Assembly (NCBI GenBank): GCA_038217425.1
Contig: JBBQPM010000206.1
Coordinates: 1 to 11,865, forward strand
Origin: JAIEPT01 sp038217425
Lineage (GTDB): Bacteria > Planctomycetota > Planctomycetia > Gemmatales > Gemmataceae
DNA: 11,865 nt
Direction of reading: 5' to 3'
The number at the start of each line of letters is the position of its first letter. Position 1 is the stretch's first letter. Made by a program: the position numbers and the translations under genes. Positions 1-6,688 of the stretch are shown here, piece by piece. Below the pieces are notes generated by a model that worked only from the letters and a program-made list of their open reading frames with translations, had not been told where the DNA came from and did not search any database.

Positions 1-91
1 ACCCCTTCGGGGTATGTTTCCACGGATACCTGTGCCCTGGGGTTGCGAGTACGCAACCCCAGGCTTTGAGATTCAACCCCTTCGGGGTAGA
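1..91. repeat. Palindromic intergenic repeat (REP-like)
   Basis: The 14-base string ACCCCTTCGGGGTA occurs at 1-14 and again at 76-89; each copy is a small CCCC-TTC-GGGG hairpin. Between them lies a perfect 12-bp inverted repeat, CCTGGGGTTGCG (36-47) and CGCAACCCCAGG (52-63), with an AGTA loop. The element lies downstream of the thioredoxin reductase gene, but no T-run follows the stem on the minus strand, so it is not a classical intrinsic terminator. It resembles dispersed REP-like repeats of planctomycete genomes (inference); it probably continues to the left of the window. Confidence 0.7.
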
Positions 92-151
92 GACAACCTG
101 TGTTTGCCCTTGACGTTGTGTTGACAAGGCCAGAAAAGTGGCGATCTCCAA

Positions 152-1219
152 CTAATGATGTCCCTTGTCGCCGAGCCAGCGTTCCGCGTCGAGCGCCGCC
201 ATGCAACCGGTGCCGGCGGCGGTGACGGCCTGGCGGTAGTAACTGTCCGCGACGTCCCCGGCCGCGAAGACGCCGTCCACGCTGGTGTGCGTCCGTTGCG
301 GCTTCGTCCAGATCACGTAGCCCGCCGGGTCGAGCTTGAGCTGCCCCCCCAGGAAATCGGTGTTGGGCGTGTGGCCGATGCCGAGGAAGACGCCGGCCGT
401 CTCGAGCGTTTCCATTTGATCGTCGACGGTGCTCTTGAGTTTGACCGCGGTGACGCCGGCCTCGTCGGTGCCGAGCACTTCGTCGAGCGTGCGGTTCCAT
501 TTCATGGTGATCTTCGGGTTGCTGAGGGCTCGCTGGGCCATGATCTTCGACGCCCGGAGTTCGTCTCGGCGATGCACGAGGTAGACGACGGAGCCGAACT
601 TGGAGAGGTAGGTTCCTTCTTCGACCGCGGAATCGCCGCCGCCGATGACGACGATCGGCTTATTGCGAAAGCGCGGCAAGAAGCCGTCGCAGGTCGCGCA
701 GGCGGAGACGCCGTTATTCTTGAAGCGCTCCTCCGACGGTAGACCGAGATAGTTGGCGCGGGCGCCGGTGGCGACGATGACCGTGAGCGCCTCGATCGGC
801 TTCTCGTCGCGCGGGTTCAGAACAAACGGGTATCGGCCGAAATCGACGGAGACGATGTCGTTGGTAACGATGCGGGTGTTGAAATTGAGGGCCTGCTGGC
901 GCATGAACTCCATGAGTTCGGGGCCCAGGGCGGAGCGTTTGCCGTGATGGGCATTCTTGCCGGTGTAGTAGTGCTGCAGATTGGCGTAACGCTCGGGGGA
1001 AAGTCCCGACTGGGCGTACGCCTGCATGACGGAGGCATCGACGTGGGGCCAGGCGGGGAAGTTTTCGACCTCGGTGGTGAGCGCGAGTTGGCCCAGCGGG
1101 ACGGTGTCGCTGAAGCCCGAGCCTTCGTAGACGAGGGGTTCGAGATTCGCCCGGGCAGCGTAAATCGCCGCCGTCCAGCCGGCGGGCCCGGATCCGATAA
1201 TCACTACTTTTTCCGCCAT
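152..1219 (-). CDS. trxB: Thioredoxin reductase (NADPH, FAD-dependent)
   Basis: Cytosolic flavoenzyme that passes electrons from NADPH to thioredoxin. The 355-residue protein shows the family marks in order: the FAD-binding glycine motif GSGPAG (9-14), a GQLxLTTEVENFP segment near 43-55, the redox-active CATC pair (Cys174, Cys177) followed by DG, the NADPH-binding GGGDSA (193-198), HRRDELR (216-222, basic residues for the NADP 2'-phosphate), and the C-terminal FAD motif GVFAAGDV (316-323). The family is normally about 310-325 residues; the excess is mostly an insertion at about 58-98, between the ENFP segment and GPELMEFMRQQ, with all catalytic motifs intact. The ATG at 1219 is chosen because the Rossmann strand begins at once; a GGAG lies about 10 bases upstream. 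It diverges from aqpZ and has no thioredoxin partner in the window. Function is near certain; the role of the insertion is unknown. Confidence 0.96.
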   Translation of the reverse strand: MAEKVVIIGSGPAGWTAAIYAARANLEPLVYEGSGFSDTVPLGQLALTTEVENFPAWPHVDASVMQAYAQSGLSPERYANLQHYYTGKNAHHGKRSALGPELMEFMRQQALNFNTRIVTNDIVSVDFGRYPFVLNPRDEKPIEALTVIVATGARANYLGLPSEERFKNNGVSACATCDGFLPRFRNKPIVVIGGGDSAVEEGTYLSKFGSVVYLVHRRDELRASKIMAQRALSNPKITMKWNRTLDEVLGTDEAGVTAVKLKSTVDDQMETLETAGVFLGIGHTPNTDFLGGQLKLDPAGYVIWTKPQRTHTSVDGVFAAGDVADSYYRQAVTAAGTGCMAALDAERWLGDKGHH

Positions 1220-1287
1220 GACGTTCGTGCTCCGATGGAAGGTTGCGTGAACGATTCAGTATATGGGGCGGCAGAGCGAAAAGCGTT

Positions 1288-1308
1288 CGGCGAGCGGCTG
1301 GCTCGCCG
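1288..1308. other. Short inverted repeat in the trxB-aqpZ spacer
   Basis: CGGCGAGC (1288-1295) and GCTCGCCG (1301-1308) form a perfect 8-bp stem with a 5-base loop in the 230-base divergent spacer 1220-1449. It lies about 70 bases upstream of the trxB start and about 140 upstream of aqpZ. It could be an operator-like dyad or a minor repeat; nothing seen decides which. A TATACT hexamer on the minus strand (complement of 1258-1263) could be a trxB -10 box, but no convincing -35 lies at the right distance. Confidence 0.35.
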
Positions 1309-1358
1309 GAATCCCTTGGCGCACCGGACCTTCTTGCGGAATTCACACTACTTCCGCC

Positions 1359-1387
1359 TTGACCCATTCGCCGTTTTCGTCCAGAAT
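1359..1387 (+). promoter_or_regulatory. Putative sigma70-type promoter of aqpZ
   Basis: TTGACC (1359-1364, five of six matches to TTGACA) is followed after exactly 17 bases by CAGAAT (1382-1387, four of six matches to TATAAT). The predicted start near 1394 leaves a leader of about 55 bases before the aqpZ ATG. A GAGG at 1440-1443 serves as ribosome binding site. Planctomycete vegetative promoters are poorly characterised, so this is a consensus-match prediction only. Confidence 0.4.
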
Positions 1388-1449
1388 CCCCGGACCGTGG
1401 GGCGACTCCCTGTCCCGTCGGCAGTTTCCATTCACTCATCGAGGATCTC

Positions 1450-2172
1450 ATGCCACTTAGCAAACGTTGCACTGCGGAGTTTATCGGCACCTTCTGGCTC
1501 GTGTTCGGCGGCTGCGGCTCGGCCGTGCTCGCCACCGGATCTTACATGACCGACAACGTGATCGGCTGGCTCGGCGTCTCCTTCGCCTTCGGCCTCACCG
1601 TGCTGACCATGGCCTACGCCATCGGCCATATCTCCGGGTGCCATCTCAACCCCGCCGTTTCGATCGGCCTTTGCGCCGGCGGACGCTTCAAGAGCGCCGA
1701 CCTGCTGCCGTACATCCTCGCCCAGGTGCTGGGCGGCGTCGCCGGCGCCGGCGTGCTCTTCCTCATCGCCAGCGAACGGCCCGGGTTTGTCCTCTCACCC
1801 GGAAACTTCGCGTGCAACGGGTTCGGCGAAACCGGCTCGCCGCGCGGGTACTCGATGCTCGCCGCCCTGATCGCCGAGGCGTTGCTCACGTTCATGTTTC
1901 TCATCATCATCCTCGGCGCCACCGATCGCCGGGCCGCCCCAGGCATGGCTCCCGTCGCCATCGGCCTGGGCCTGACGTTGATCCATCTCATCGGCATCCC
2001 CGTCACCAATCTGTCGGTGAATCCCGCACGCTCCACCGGCCCCGCCGTGATCGCCGGCGGCGACGCCATCGGGCAGCTTTGGCTCTTCTGGGTCGCCCCC
2101 ATCGGCGGCGCCATTCTCGCGGGCATTGTCTACATGACCTGCTTCGAAGCCCCCGAGGAACCCAGGCGATAA
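1450..2172 (+). CDS. aqpZ: Aquaporin Z (MIP family water channel)
   Basis: Inner-membrane channel for rapid water flux. The 240-residue protein aligns from memory with E. coli AqpZ (231 residues) over its whole length: FIGTFWLVFGGCGSAVLA near the N-terminus, first NPA in HLNPAVSIG (67-69), GGRF, GYSMLAAL, LIHLIGIPVTN, and second NPA in SVNPARSTGPA (191-193). Six membrane segments plus the two half-helices are evident. In the aromatic/arginine filter, Phe47, His179 and Arg194 are kept as in water-specific AqpZ, but the position equal to E. coli Thr183 is Leu188. His at the glycerol-discriminating position argues against a GlpF-type glycerol facilitator. The ATG at 1450 has GAGG upstream and gives the canonical N-terminus. 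The gene is divergent from trxB and stands alone; no terminator hairpin with a T-run was seen after it. Confidence 0.95.
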   Translation: MPLSKRCTAEFIGTFWLVFGGCGSAVLATGSYMTDNVIGWLGVSFAFGLTVLTMAYAIGHISGCHLNPAVSIGLCAGGRFKSADLLPYILAQVLGGVAGAGVLFLIASERPGFVLSPGNFACNGFGETGSPRGYSMLAALIAEALLTFMFLIIILGATDRRAAPGMAPVAIGLGLTLIHLIGIPVTNLSVNPARSTGPAVIAGGDAIGQLWLFWVAPIGGAILAGIVYMTCFEAPEEPRR

Positions 2173-2230
2173 CGCGTGTAACCAGTAAGTGGGCGCCTCA
2201 TTCGGGAAATGGCTACAGCGAACGCCTTAT

Positions 2231-2345
2231 TCGAGCAGCTCGCGCTTGCACTGCATAGGCGAGCCGCGTCAGCGACCGGAGTCTCTAGTACTTACAATCT
2301 ACCTGTACTCCGGGCGCTGACGCGACTCGGCTCGCCGTGACCGAT
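2231..2345. repeat. Imperfect palindromic repeat, copy 1
   Basis: An imperfect hairpin with arms 2258-2282 (starting GGCGAGCC) and 2307-2336 (ending GGCTCGCC); the right arm has 5 extra bases. The centre is less GC-rich (2283-2306). The reverse complement of this block matches 11169-11289 almost throughout, including flanking stretches (CATCGGTCACGG on one side, ATGCAGTGCAA on the other). It is therefore a dispersed repeat present in inverted orientation on both sides of the Tad region. No transposase is encoded, so it would be a non-autonomous, MITE-like or large REP-type element. It lies downstream of both aqpZ and the Tad operon and may also act as a transcript-end hairpin. Confidence 0.85.
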
Positions 2346-2418
2346 GCTCTTCTGGGTGGACGAGGCGACGAAGGTTCGCATTATTGAACCGTTCTTCACG
2401 ACGAAGGGGACAGGGTTT
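2344..2418 (+). pseudogene. Remnant of a histidine kinase ATPase domain
   Basis: Read from 2344 in the plus direction, this stretch encodes VDEATKVR followed by IIEPFFTTKGTG (2356-2415). That is the F-box and G2-box region of two-component histidine kinase HATPase_c domains, which usually read DEATxxRIFEPFFTTKxxGxGTGLGL. About 21 codons are recognisable. On the left it runs directly into the palindromic repeat; on the right the GTGLGL motif fails after GTGF, and the opposite-strand tadG-like gene ends 8 bases later. There is no N-box, no dimerisation domain and no C-terminus, so this is a gene scar and not a functional gene. Which kinase it came from cannot be told. Confidence 0.7.
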
Positions 2419-2425
2419 CCCAAAA

Positions 2426-3799
2426 CTATTCGGCCAGAAACACGAGCGGCGATTTTAAGTAAATGGCTCCCCGAGAAATGGAACCGGCGTTGGCCGAGGT
2501 CAACCCGCTCACCTTGACGCTGCCGGCAACGATGTGCCCCTGCCAACTTCCTTCCAGGGCGAGCCAAACTTCGCTCCAGCGGGCATAGGTGGTCCCCGCG
2601 ATCAACGACGAGGTCGCTCCGCTTTTGATGCTCATCGGCTGGGTGTTCGAACGCCGTTGATAGAACGCCAGGCCGTTCAGGGGGTTGCCCAAAGCGGCCA
2701 GGCCTTTGAAGGTTAGCTCGCCTGCTTTGATGTGCACGCTGCCGAACTTTACGCCCGATTCTACTTTCAACGTGTTGCCGTCGTCTTGGTCGGGCAATCC
2801 CGTGGTCGGATCGTAGTTGCTACCCGTATTGTAAATGAGCACGCCCTCGGCAACGATCTTACTGGTCGTATCGATCCAAAGCGCCTTTCCCTCGTCGTTA
2901 CCCCCTCGAAAGACGTAGACGCCCGGCCCAAAGGTAACCGTGCCGGATCCTGAGCCCGAGATCTCTAGCGAATTGTAAATCCCGGGCGAGAGCGTGATGT
3001 TCGCGGCTCCCACAACTTTGACAACGTGGCCGAGATCTGTATTGACTACGCCCGTGGAAATCGTCGGGGTAAGGAGGTGAAGAAAGGGATCGGTGCGTGG
3101 CAATCGACGCGCACTGAGTGCGGGTTCCTTGGCGGAATGGGCGGTGATGCTGCTAACGTTCTCCACTCCGCCGACCACGCGAAGATTCGTCGAATGAAGA
3201 GTCCCGCCGTTGGGCAATCGCACGGCGCTGGCCGGCGACCCATACTCCACGCTAGCGCCGATCTCATCGAGCCCCGAGCCCTGGGAATTGACGGAAACTC
3301 GGCCGTCGACGTTCAGGGCGATGTCGTCTACGGTTAATCCAGGGACTGCGTACGGCGCCAGGCACGTGATGAGGTCGCGGGGCGCCACGGACTCAATGCC
3401 CGCCACGGCGCGCGCGCTGATCGGTTGGTTTGATTCGCCGTTTAGCACCTGGATGAAGTAAGTGCTGACGCGCACAGTGACGACGACTTCGACATAGTGT
3501 GAATTGCCCGCGAAGGCGCCGGCCGACGGAGGGGAAAAGACCTCGACTTCCGCGGAGCTGAGACTGCTGGATGAACGAACGAGCGCCAGGGCGGTGGACG
3601 ACATCGTACCGGAACTGTTCGCCAGGAGTTCGCGTGCGGCGGCGAGAGCCGCGCCGTCGGCGCCGCTTTGGGCCTGACGGTGGGTTGCGAGAATGATCCC
3701 GACGTCAATGGTGAGACTGACGATGCCGAGCAACGGGGGCAAGAGCAGCGCAAACAATGCGATCACTTTGCCGTCTCGTTTGGGTCGAAGGATTCTCAT
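2426..3799 (-). CDS. tadG: TadG-like pilus assembly protein with large exported domain
   Basis: Last gene of the Tad operon, 457 residues. The N-terminus has a short basic stretch (RPKRDGK), a hydrophobic segment at about 12-37 (FALLLPPLLGIVSLTIDVGIIL), then the TadG-typical HRQAQSGADGAALAAARE (40-57). Unlike tadE products it has no glutamate at +5 after a cleavable glycine. Residues 141-457 would be exported and are rich in Gly, Ser and Val, with beta-strand turns such as ITLSPGIYNSLEISGSGSG and TVTFGPGVYVFRGG. That pattern resembles the beta-helix-like domains often fused to such anchors. No von Willebrand A MIDAS motif was noticed, unlike many TadG proteins. TadG is thought to connect the pilus machine to the envelope (family knowledge); here the domain could be adhesive or structural (inference). 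Start ATG 3799 follows tadE2 by 13 bases with GGAA upstream. Confidence 0.8.
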   Translation of the reverse strand: MRILRPKRDGKVIALFALLLPPLLGIVSLTIDVGIILATHRQAQSGADGAALAAARELLANSSGTMSSTALALVRSSSSLSSAEVEVFSPPSAGAFAGNSHYVEVVVTVRVSTYFIQVLNGESNQPISARAVAGIESVAPRDLITCLAPYAVPGLTVDDIALNVDGRVSVNSQGSGLDEIGASVEYGSPASAVRLPNGGTLHSTNLRVVGGVENVSSITAHSAKEPALSARRLPRTDPFLHLLTPTISTGVVNTDLGHVVKVVGAANITLSPGIYNSLEISGSGSGTVTFGPGVYVFRGGNDEGKALWIDTTSKIVAEGVLIYNTGSNYDPTTGLPDQDDGNTLKVESGVKFGSVHIKAGELTFKGLAALGNPLNGLAFYQRRSNTQPMSIKSGATSSLIAGTTYARWSEVWLALEGSWQGHIVAGSVKVSGLTSANAGSISRGAIYLKSPLVFLAE

Positions 3800-3812
3800 G
3801 CGTGGCTTTCCG

Positions 3813-4262
3813 TCAGTGAGTGATTTGCATCGTCGAGTCCGAATGGAGCGTCAGCGAACTGATTCCCAGCATCGAAGGGAGCGTAAACGTGTGCAGGACG
3901 GCGACCGTGACGCGCACACGGTGCTCGACTTCATTGTCGCCGTCGAGCCATTCCGCCTGAATCGTTACCGAGTCCGGGTCGACGCCGACGAGCATTCGCA
4001 TGACGGCCTGGACTAATGGATGGGAATCGTTCCCATCGATCGGCCCTATTGTCGTCGGCCCCCATGGAGCGGAGGAATAGTCGCCGTGAACAATGGCTTG
4101 CCGCGTCCCTTCGCGAACGGCGCCCGCGACCAGATGATAGCGAAAGACGCAGATGCCCATTTCGATCATGCCGAGAACGAAGGTTAGAAAGACGCCCAGG
4201 ACGATCGCCGCTTCCACCGCGGCAACCCCGCGTCTGCGGTCTGTTCTAGGGGCGAGTTTCAT
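3813..4262 (-). CDS. tadE: TadE-type minor pseudopilin (second copy)
   Basis: Predicted minor pseudopilin of the Tad machine, 149 residues from the ATG at 4262. That start is preferred over an upstream in-frame ATG at 4325 because GGAG lies 8 bases before it and it follows the preceding tadE stop by 19 bases. The N-terminus is RRRGVAAVEAAIVLGVFLTFVLGMIEMG: a basic leader, a prepilin peptidase site G12|V13, glutamate at +5 (Glu17), then one membrane segment of about 22 residues. The remaining ~105 residues would be periplasmic and show EGTRQAI and a strand-rich end (EVEHRVRVTVAV). TadE and TadF proteins are processed like prepilins and are needed for pilus formation in Aggregatibacter; which of the two this corresponds to is not decidable here. 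Confidence 0.88.
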   Translation of the reverse strand: MKLAPRTDRRRGVAAVEAAIVLGVFLTFVLGMIEMGICVFRYHLVAGAVREGTRQAIVHGDYSSAPWGPTTIGPIDGNDSHPLVQAVMRMLVGVDPDSVTIQAEWLDGDNEVEHRVRVTVAVLHTFTLPSMLGISSLTLHSDSTMQITH

Positions 4263-4281
4263 CGCATTTTCTCCAAGATTC

Positions 4282-4722
4282 TCAGGGCCGAATCGTTCGC
4301 ATGACGACCGATTGGCGAAGTTCAATTGAGTTCGGCAGCCCAGGCCAATCGATCAGCGTCTGAAACGGATAGCTGACTTCGACCTGAGCATCCCATTGCG
4401 GAGCGGTTCCGGCAATCACCGTCGTCAGAACCGCGAGCTCCTCTGCGTCGAATCGATTCAGGCCGGTCATTTCCTGCTCGACCGCGTCTCGAACGCAATC
4501 CTTCCACAAGGAATAGGTTTCCGCGGTGTACGGATTCACGGTTGCAAAGCTGGCGCCCGCGCGCGCCGCATTCGTCACGACGATATATGTGTGGGCAAAG
4601 CGTCCGAAATCGACGCAGCCCAGTACTAACGTCAGCAAGACGGGCAGAATGACCGCGAACTCGAGCGCCGTCGCGGCGCGCCGATGAAGTCCTCGCGGAA
4701 GGCGTAAGTCAATACGGGGCAT
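4282..4722 (-). CDS. tadE: TadE-type minor pseudopilin (first copy)
   Basis: Predicted minor pseudopilin, 146 residues. The N-terminus has a basic leader (LRLPRGLHRR), then AATALEFAVILPVLLTLVLGCVDFGRF, the standard TadE hydrophobic segment with the EF...P and DFGR signatures. Glu21 sits at +5 if cleavage is A16|A17; the residue before the cut is Ala instead of the more usual Gly. Two cysteines (in VLGC and KDC) are visible. The ATG at 4722 is preferred because GAGGA lies 7 bases upstream; this makes the gene overlap the end of tadC by 14 bases, which suggests translational coupling. An in-frame ATG at 4743 would add seven residues. The next gene is a second TadE-type protein. Confidence 0.88.
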   Translation of the reverse strand: MPRIDLRLPRGLHRRAATALEFAVILPVLLTLVLGCVDFGRFAHTYIVVTNAARAGASFATVNPYTAETYSLWKDCVRDAVEQEMTGLNRFDAEELAVLTTVIAGTAPQWDAQVEVSYPFQTLIDWPGLPNSIELRQSVVMRTIRP

Positions 4723-5713
4723 GGCTCGATCCTCGGGCCGCATTCTTACTTTTCGACTGGGTTTTGGGAGCGTCGGCTTTGGGCCGGTTCAACATGGAGT
4801 AAACCTGAAAGGCGGCGGGGCCGACCAAGATGACGAAGATGGCCGGGAAGATCAGCAGCAGCGTCGGAAACAGAATCTTCGTGCCGGCCTTCTGCGCCTT
4901 CTCCTCCGCGTAGTGAAGACGCCGATCGCGCATCGATTCCGCCTGGATGCGCAGCGTGGTGACGAGGCCTCCTCCCAGTCGATCCGTCTGGTTCATGCAA
5001 TTCGCGAGGCTGCGCACTTCTTCCAGATCCGAACGCTCGGCGAAACGCATGAACGATTCGCCCAAAGATCGGCCCATTTGCATTTCGCGTTCGATGATGG
5101 CGAGTTCGATCCCCAGTTCGGGATGGGCCAAGCGCAGCTCTTCCGTCACGCGCGCCAGAGCGGAGGGAAGACTCGCTCCCCCTTCGAGGCAGATCACGAA
5201 CACGTCGAGTACGTCGGGCAGCGCCGTGCGAAAGGTGATCTGTCGTTGGTTTTTTTGCCAACTGAGCCAAAGGCTCGGGACGATCAGTCCGCAGAGTCCG
5301 AACAGGCCTGCGACGCCGAGCGACCACGACCAGGGGACGATCTTGGTGAAACTCAAAGCGACCGCGGGGAGCCAGGGGAGCAATACCAGCAGCATCTTGA
5401 CCGCGAGAAACCAGGTGAGCGCTTCGGGATGGTAGTAGCCGGCGTGCAGCAGTTGATTCTTCAAGCGCGCCCGCGGTTTCTCGCTCGTCGGCAGAAATGC
5501 ATTGGTCAGTTTCGGCAGCGCGCGGGCGATGCTGGGCCTCGCCTGGCTTTTTGCCTCCGCTGCGAAGGCTGCCGGGTTGGCCAACTCCTGCAAGCGCCCG
5601 TCCAGGCGATTCTCGTCCTTGTCGTTCCACACGAAGAACAACCCGAAGACGGCAATCGTCGTCAGAAACACTGCGATCGAAGATACTGCAATGAGTGAAA
5701 TCGCCGACTCCAA
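4709..5713 (-). CDS. tadC: TadC, inner-membrane platform of the Flp pilus
   Basis: GspF/T2SSF-family membrane protein, 334 residues. With TadB it forms the platform that couples the TadA ATPase to Flp polymerisation. Membrane segments are visible at about 5-28, 101-121, 127-149 and 279-300. The cytoplasmic T2SSF domain starts at LPDVLDVFVICLEGGASLPSAL (165-186) and runs through MQMGRSLGESF and QTDRLGGGL to the EKAQKAGTKILFP segment before the last membrane helix. These are the typical TadC signatures. No ATG fits; the start is a TTG at 5713, three bases after the tadB stop, with no clear ribosome binding site, so translation probably depends on tadB. A GTG at codon 15 is an alternative but would cut into the first membrane helix. 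The C-terminal tail (KADAPKTQSKSKNAARG) is polar and probably disordered. Confidence 0.93.
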   Translation of the reverse strand: MESAISLIAVSSIAVFLTTIAVFGLFFVWNDKDENRLDGRLQELANPAAFAAEAKSQARPSIARALPKLTNAFLPTSEKPRARLKNQLLHAGYYHPEALTWFLAVKMLLVLLPWLPAVALSFTKIVPWSWSLGVAGLFGLCGLIVPSLWLSWQKNQRQITFRTALPDVLDVFVICLEGGASLPSALARVTEELRLAHPELGIELAIIEREMQMGRSLGESFMRFAERSDLEEVRSLANCMNQTDRLGGGLVTTLRIQAESMRDRRLHYAEEKAQKAGTKILFPTLLLIFPAIFVILVGPAAFQVYSMLNRPKADAPKTQSKSKNAARGSSHAPY

Positions 5714-5716
5714 CGG

Positions 5717-6679
5717 TTAGTACCGGAAATTCGAGATCCGGTGAATCCAAAAGGCTCCGAGAAACTGCATCGCGACGATGCTTGCTAGCAACCAGGGATG
5801 ATCGAAGAGCAGCATGACGTAGTTTTTCTTGACGACAAAGAGAATCAAGAACATGAGCGGCGGCATCACCATGAGCACTAGCGCCTGAAACTTGCTTTCG
5901 GCGGTCAGCGTCCGGATCTTGTCTCGCAAGCGAAATCGGCCTCGCACCACGACGGCCAGCTTGTCCAGGAGTTCCGCGAGGTTGCCGCCGCTTTGCTGCT
6001 GCACCAGGATGGCGACGACCATGATCTGGATCTCCATCAATCCGGCGCGCTGCGCCAGTTCGCGATACGCCGTTTCGCGGGGGAGGCCGAGATTTTGTTG
6101 CTCGAAGCAGTACGAGAATTCCGGGCCGAGCGGCGCACTGAACTCGTGGGCGATCGATTGCAGCGCTTGCTCGAGCGTCTGTCCCGACCGTAGCGAACGA
6201 GCCAAGGAATCGAAGGCGTCGGGGAGCTGATGCCGCATCGCTGTCATGCGGGCGCGCAGCTTGACGCTCACATAAGCGATCGGAATGCAAGCTCCCGCCA
6301 GCGCCGCCACGAGCGACAGCCAAAGATTGCCTCGCCACGCGCCCATCGCGAGGCCGAACAATAGGCCGATGCCGACCGCGATCTGAAACAGACTGGAAAG
6401 CGAGTAGCCAATCCCGGCGTGCATGAGGATTCGATCGAGTCGTTTGCGGAAGTCGGGCGTGACTCCTTGAACGTCGCCGACCTCGCGGGCAATGACGTCC
6501 AGGCTCTTGAACAGCGAGGAGTTGGCTTGCGCGGGCAGTTTCTTGCGAAATGCGAGGTCGATGCGTTCGCAAAACCGGGTCTGGTCGCGGCGAAAGATCG
6601 CCTTCCACAGCGCGAACGCTCCGAAACAGCCAATCGAAGCGGCGAAGAAGACCAGTAACGTGATGAACAGGGACGCCAT
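5717..6679 (-). CDS. tadB: TadB, inner-membrane platform of the Flp pilus
   Basis: GspF/T2SSF-family membrane protein of 320 residues, partner of TadC. Membrane segments are visible at about 4-26, 97-113, 118-140, 266-285 and 293-313. The conserved cytoplasmic domain begins at QLPDAFDSLARSLRSGQTLEQAL (151-173) and includes LVQQQSGGNLAELLDKLA (225-242) and LRDKIRTLTAESKFQA (251-266), all characteristic of TadB. The ATG at 6679 has GAGGA 7 bases upstream, overlapping the tadA stop codon, so the genes are tightly coupled (9-base gap). The order tadA-tadB-tadC is the classical one and supports the assignment of B versus C. Confidence 0.94.
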   Translation of the reverse strand: MASLFITLLVFFAASIGCFGAFALWKAIFRRDQTRFCERIDLAFRKKLPAQANSSLFKSLDVIAREVGDVQGVTPDFRKRLDRILMHAGIGYSLSSLFQIAVGIGLLFGLAMGAWRGNLWLSLVAALAGACIPIAYVSVKLRARMTAMRHQLPDAFDSLARSLRSGQTLEQALQSIAHEFSAPLGPEFSYCFEQQNLGLPRETAYRELAQRAGLMEIQIMVVAILVQQQSGGNLAELLDKLAVVVRGRFRLRDKIRTLTAESKFQALVLMVMPPLMFLILFVVKKNYVMLLFDHPWLLASIVAMQFLGAFWIHRISNFRY

Positions 6680-6688
6680 GACAATTCC

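Noticed and set aside
36..63. Intrinsic terminator of trxB
   Set aside because: The stem is strong but no T-run follows it on the minus strand, and it is part of a three-hairpin repeat unit.
155..742. Plus-strand open frame of 195 codons opposite trxB
   Set aside because: It is antisense to a gene with every thioredoxin reductase motif, and its product has no recognisable domain and a composition typical of a GC-rich shadow frame.
4721..5698. Plus-strand open frame of 325 codons opposite tadC
   Set aside because: Antisense shadow of tadC with Gln/Arg/Glu-rich low-information sequence and no supporting context.
4746..6608. Minus-strand open frame of 620 codons
   Set aside because: It crosses tadB and tadC in another frame; the product is very rich in Arg, Ala, Ser and Pro with no domain, while the real frames show clear T2SSF motifs and membrane helices.
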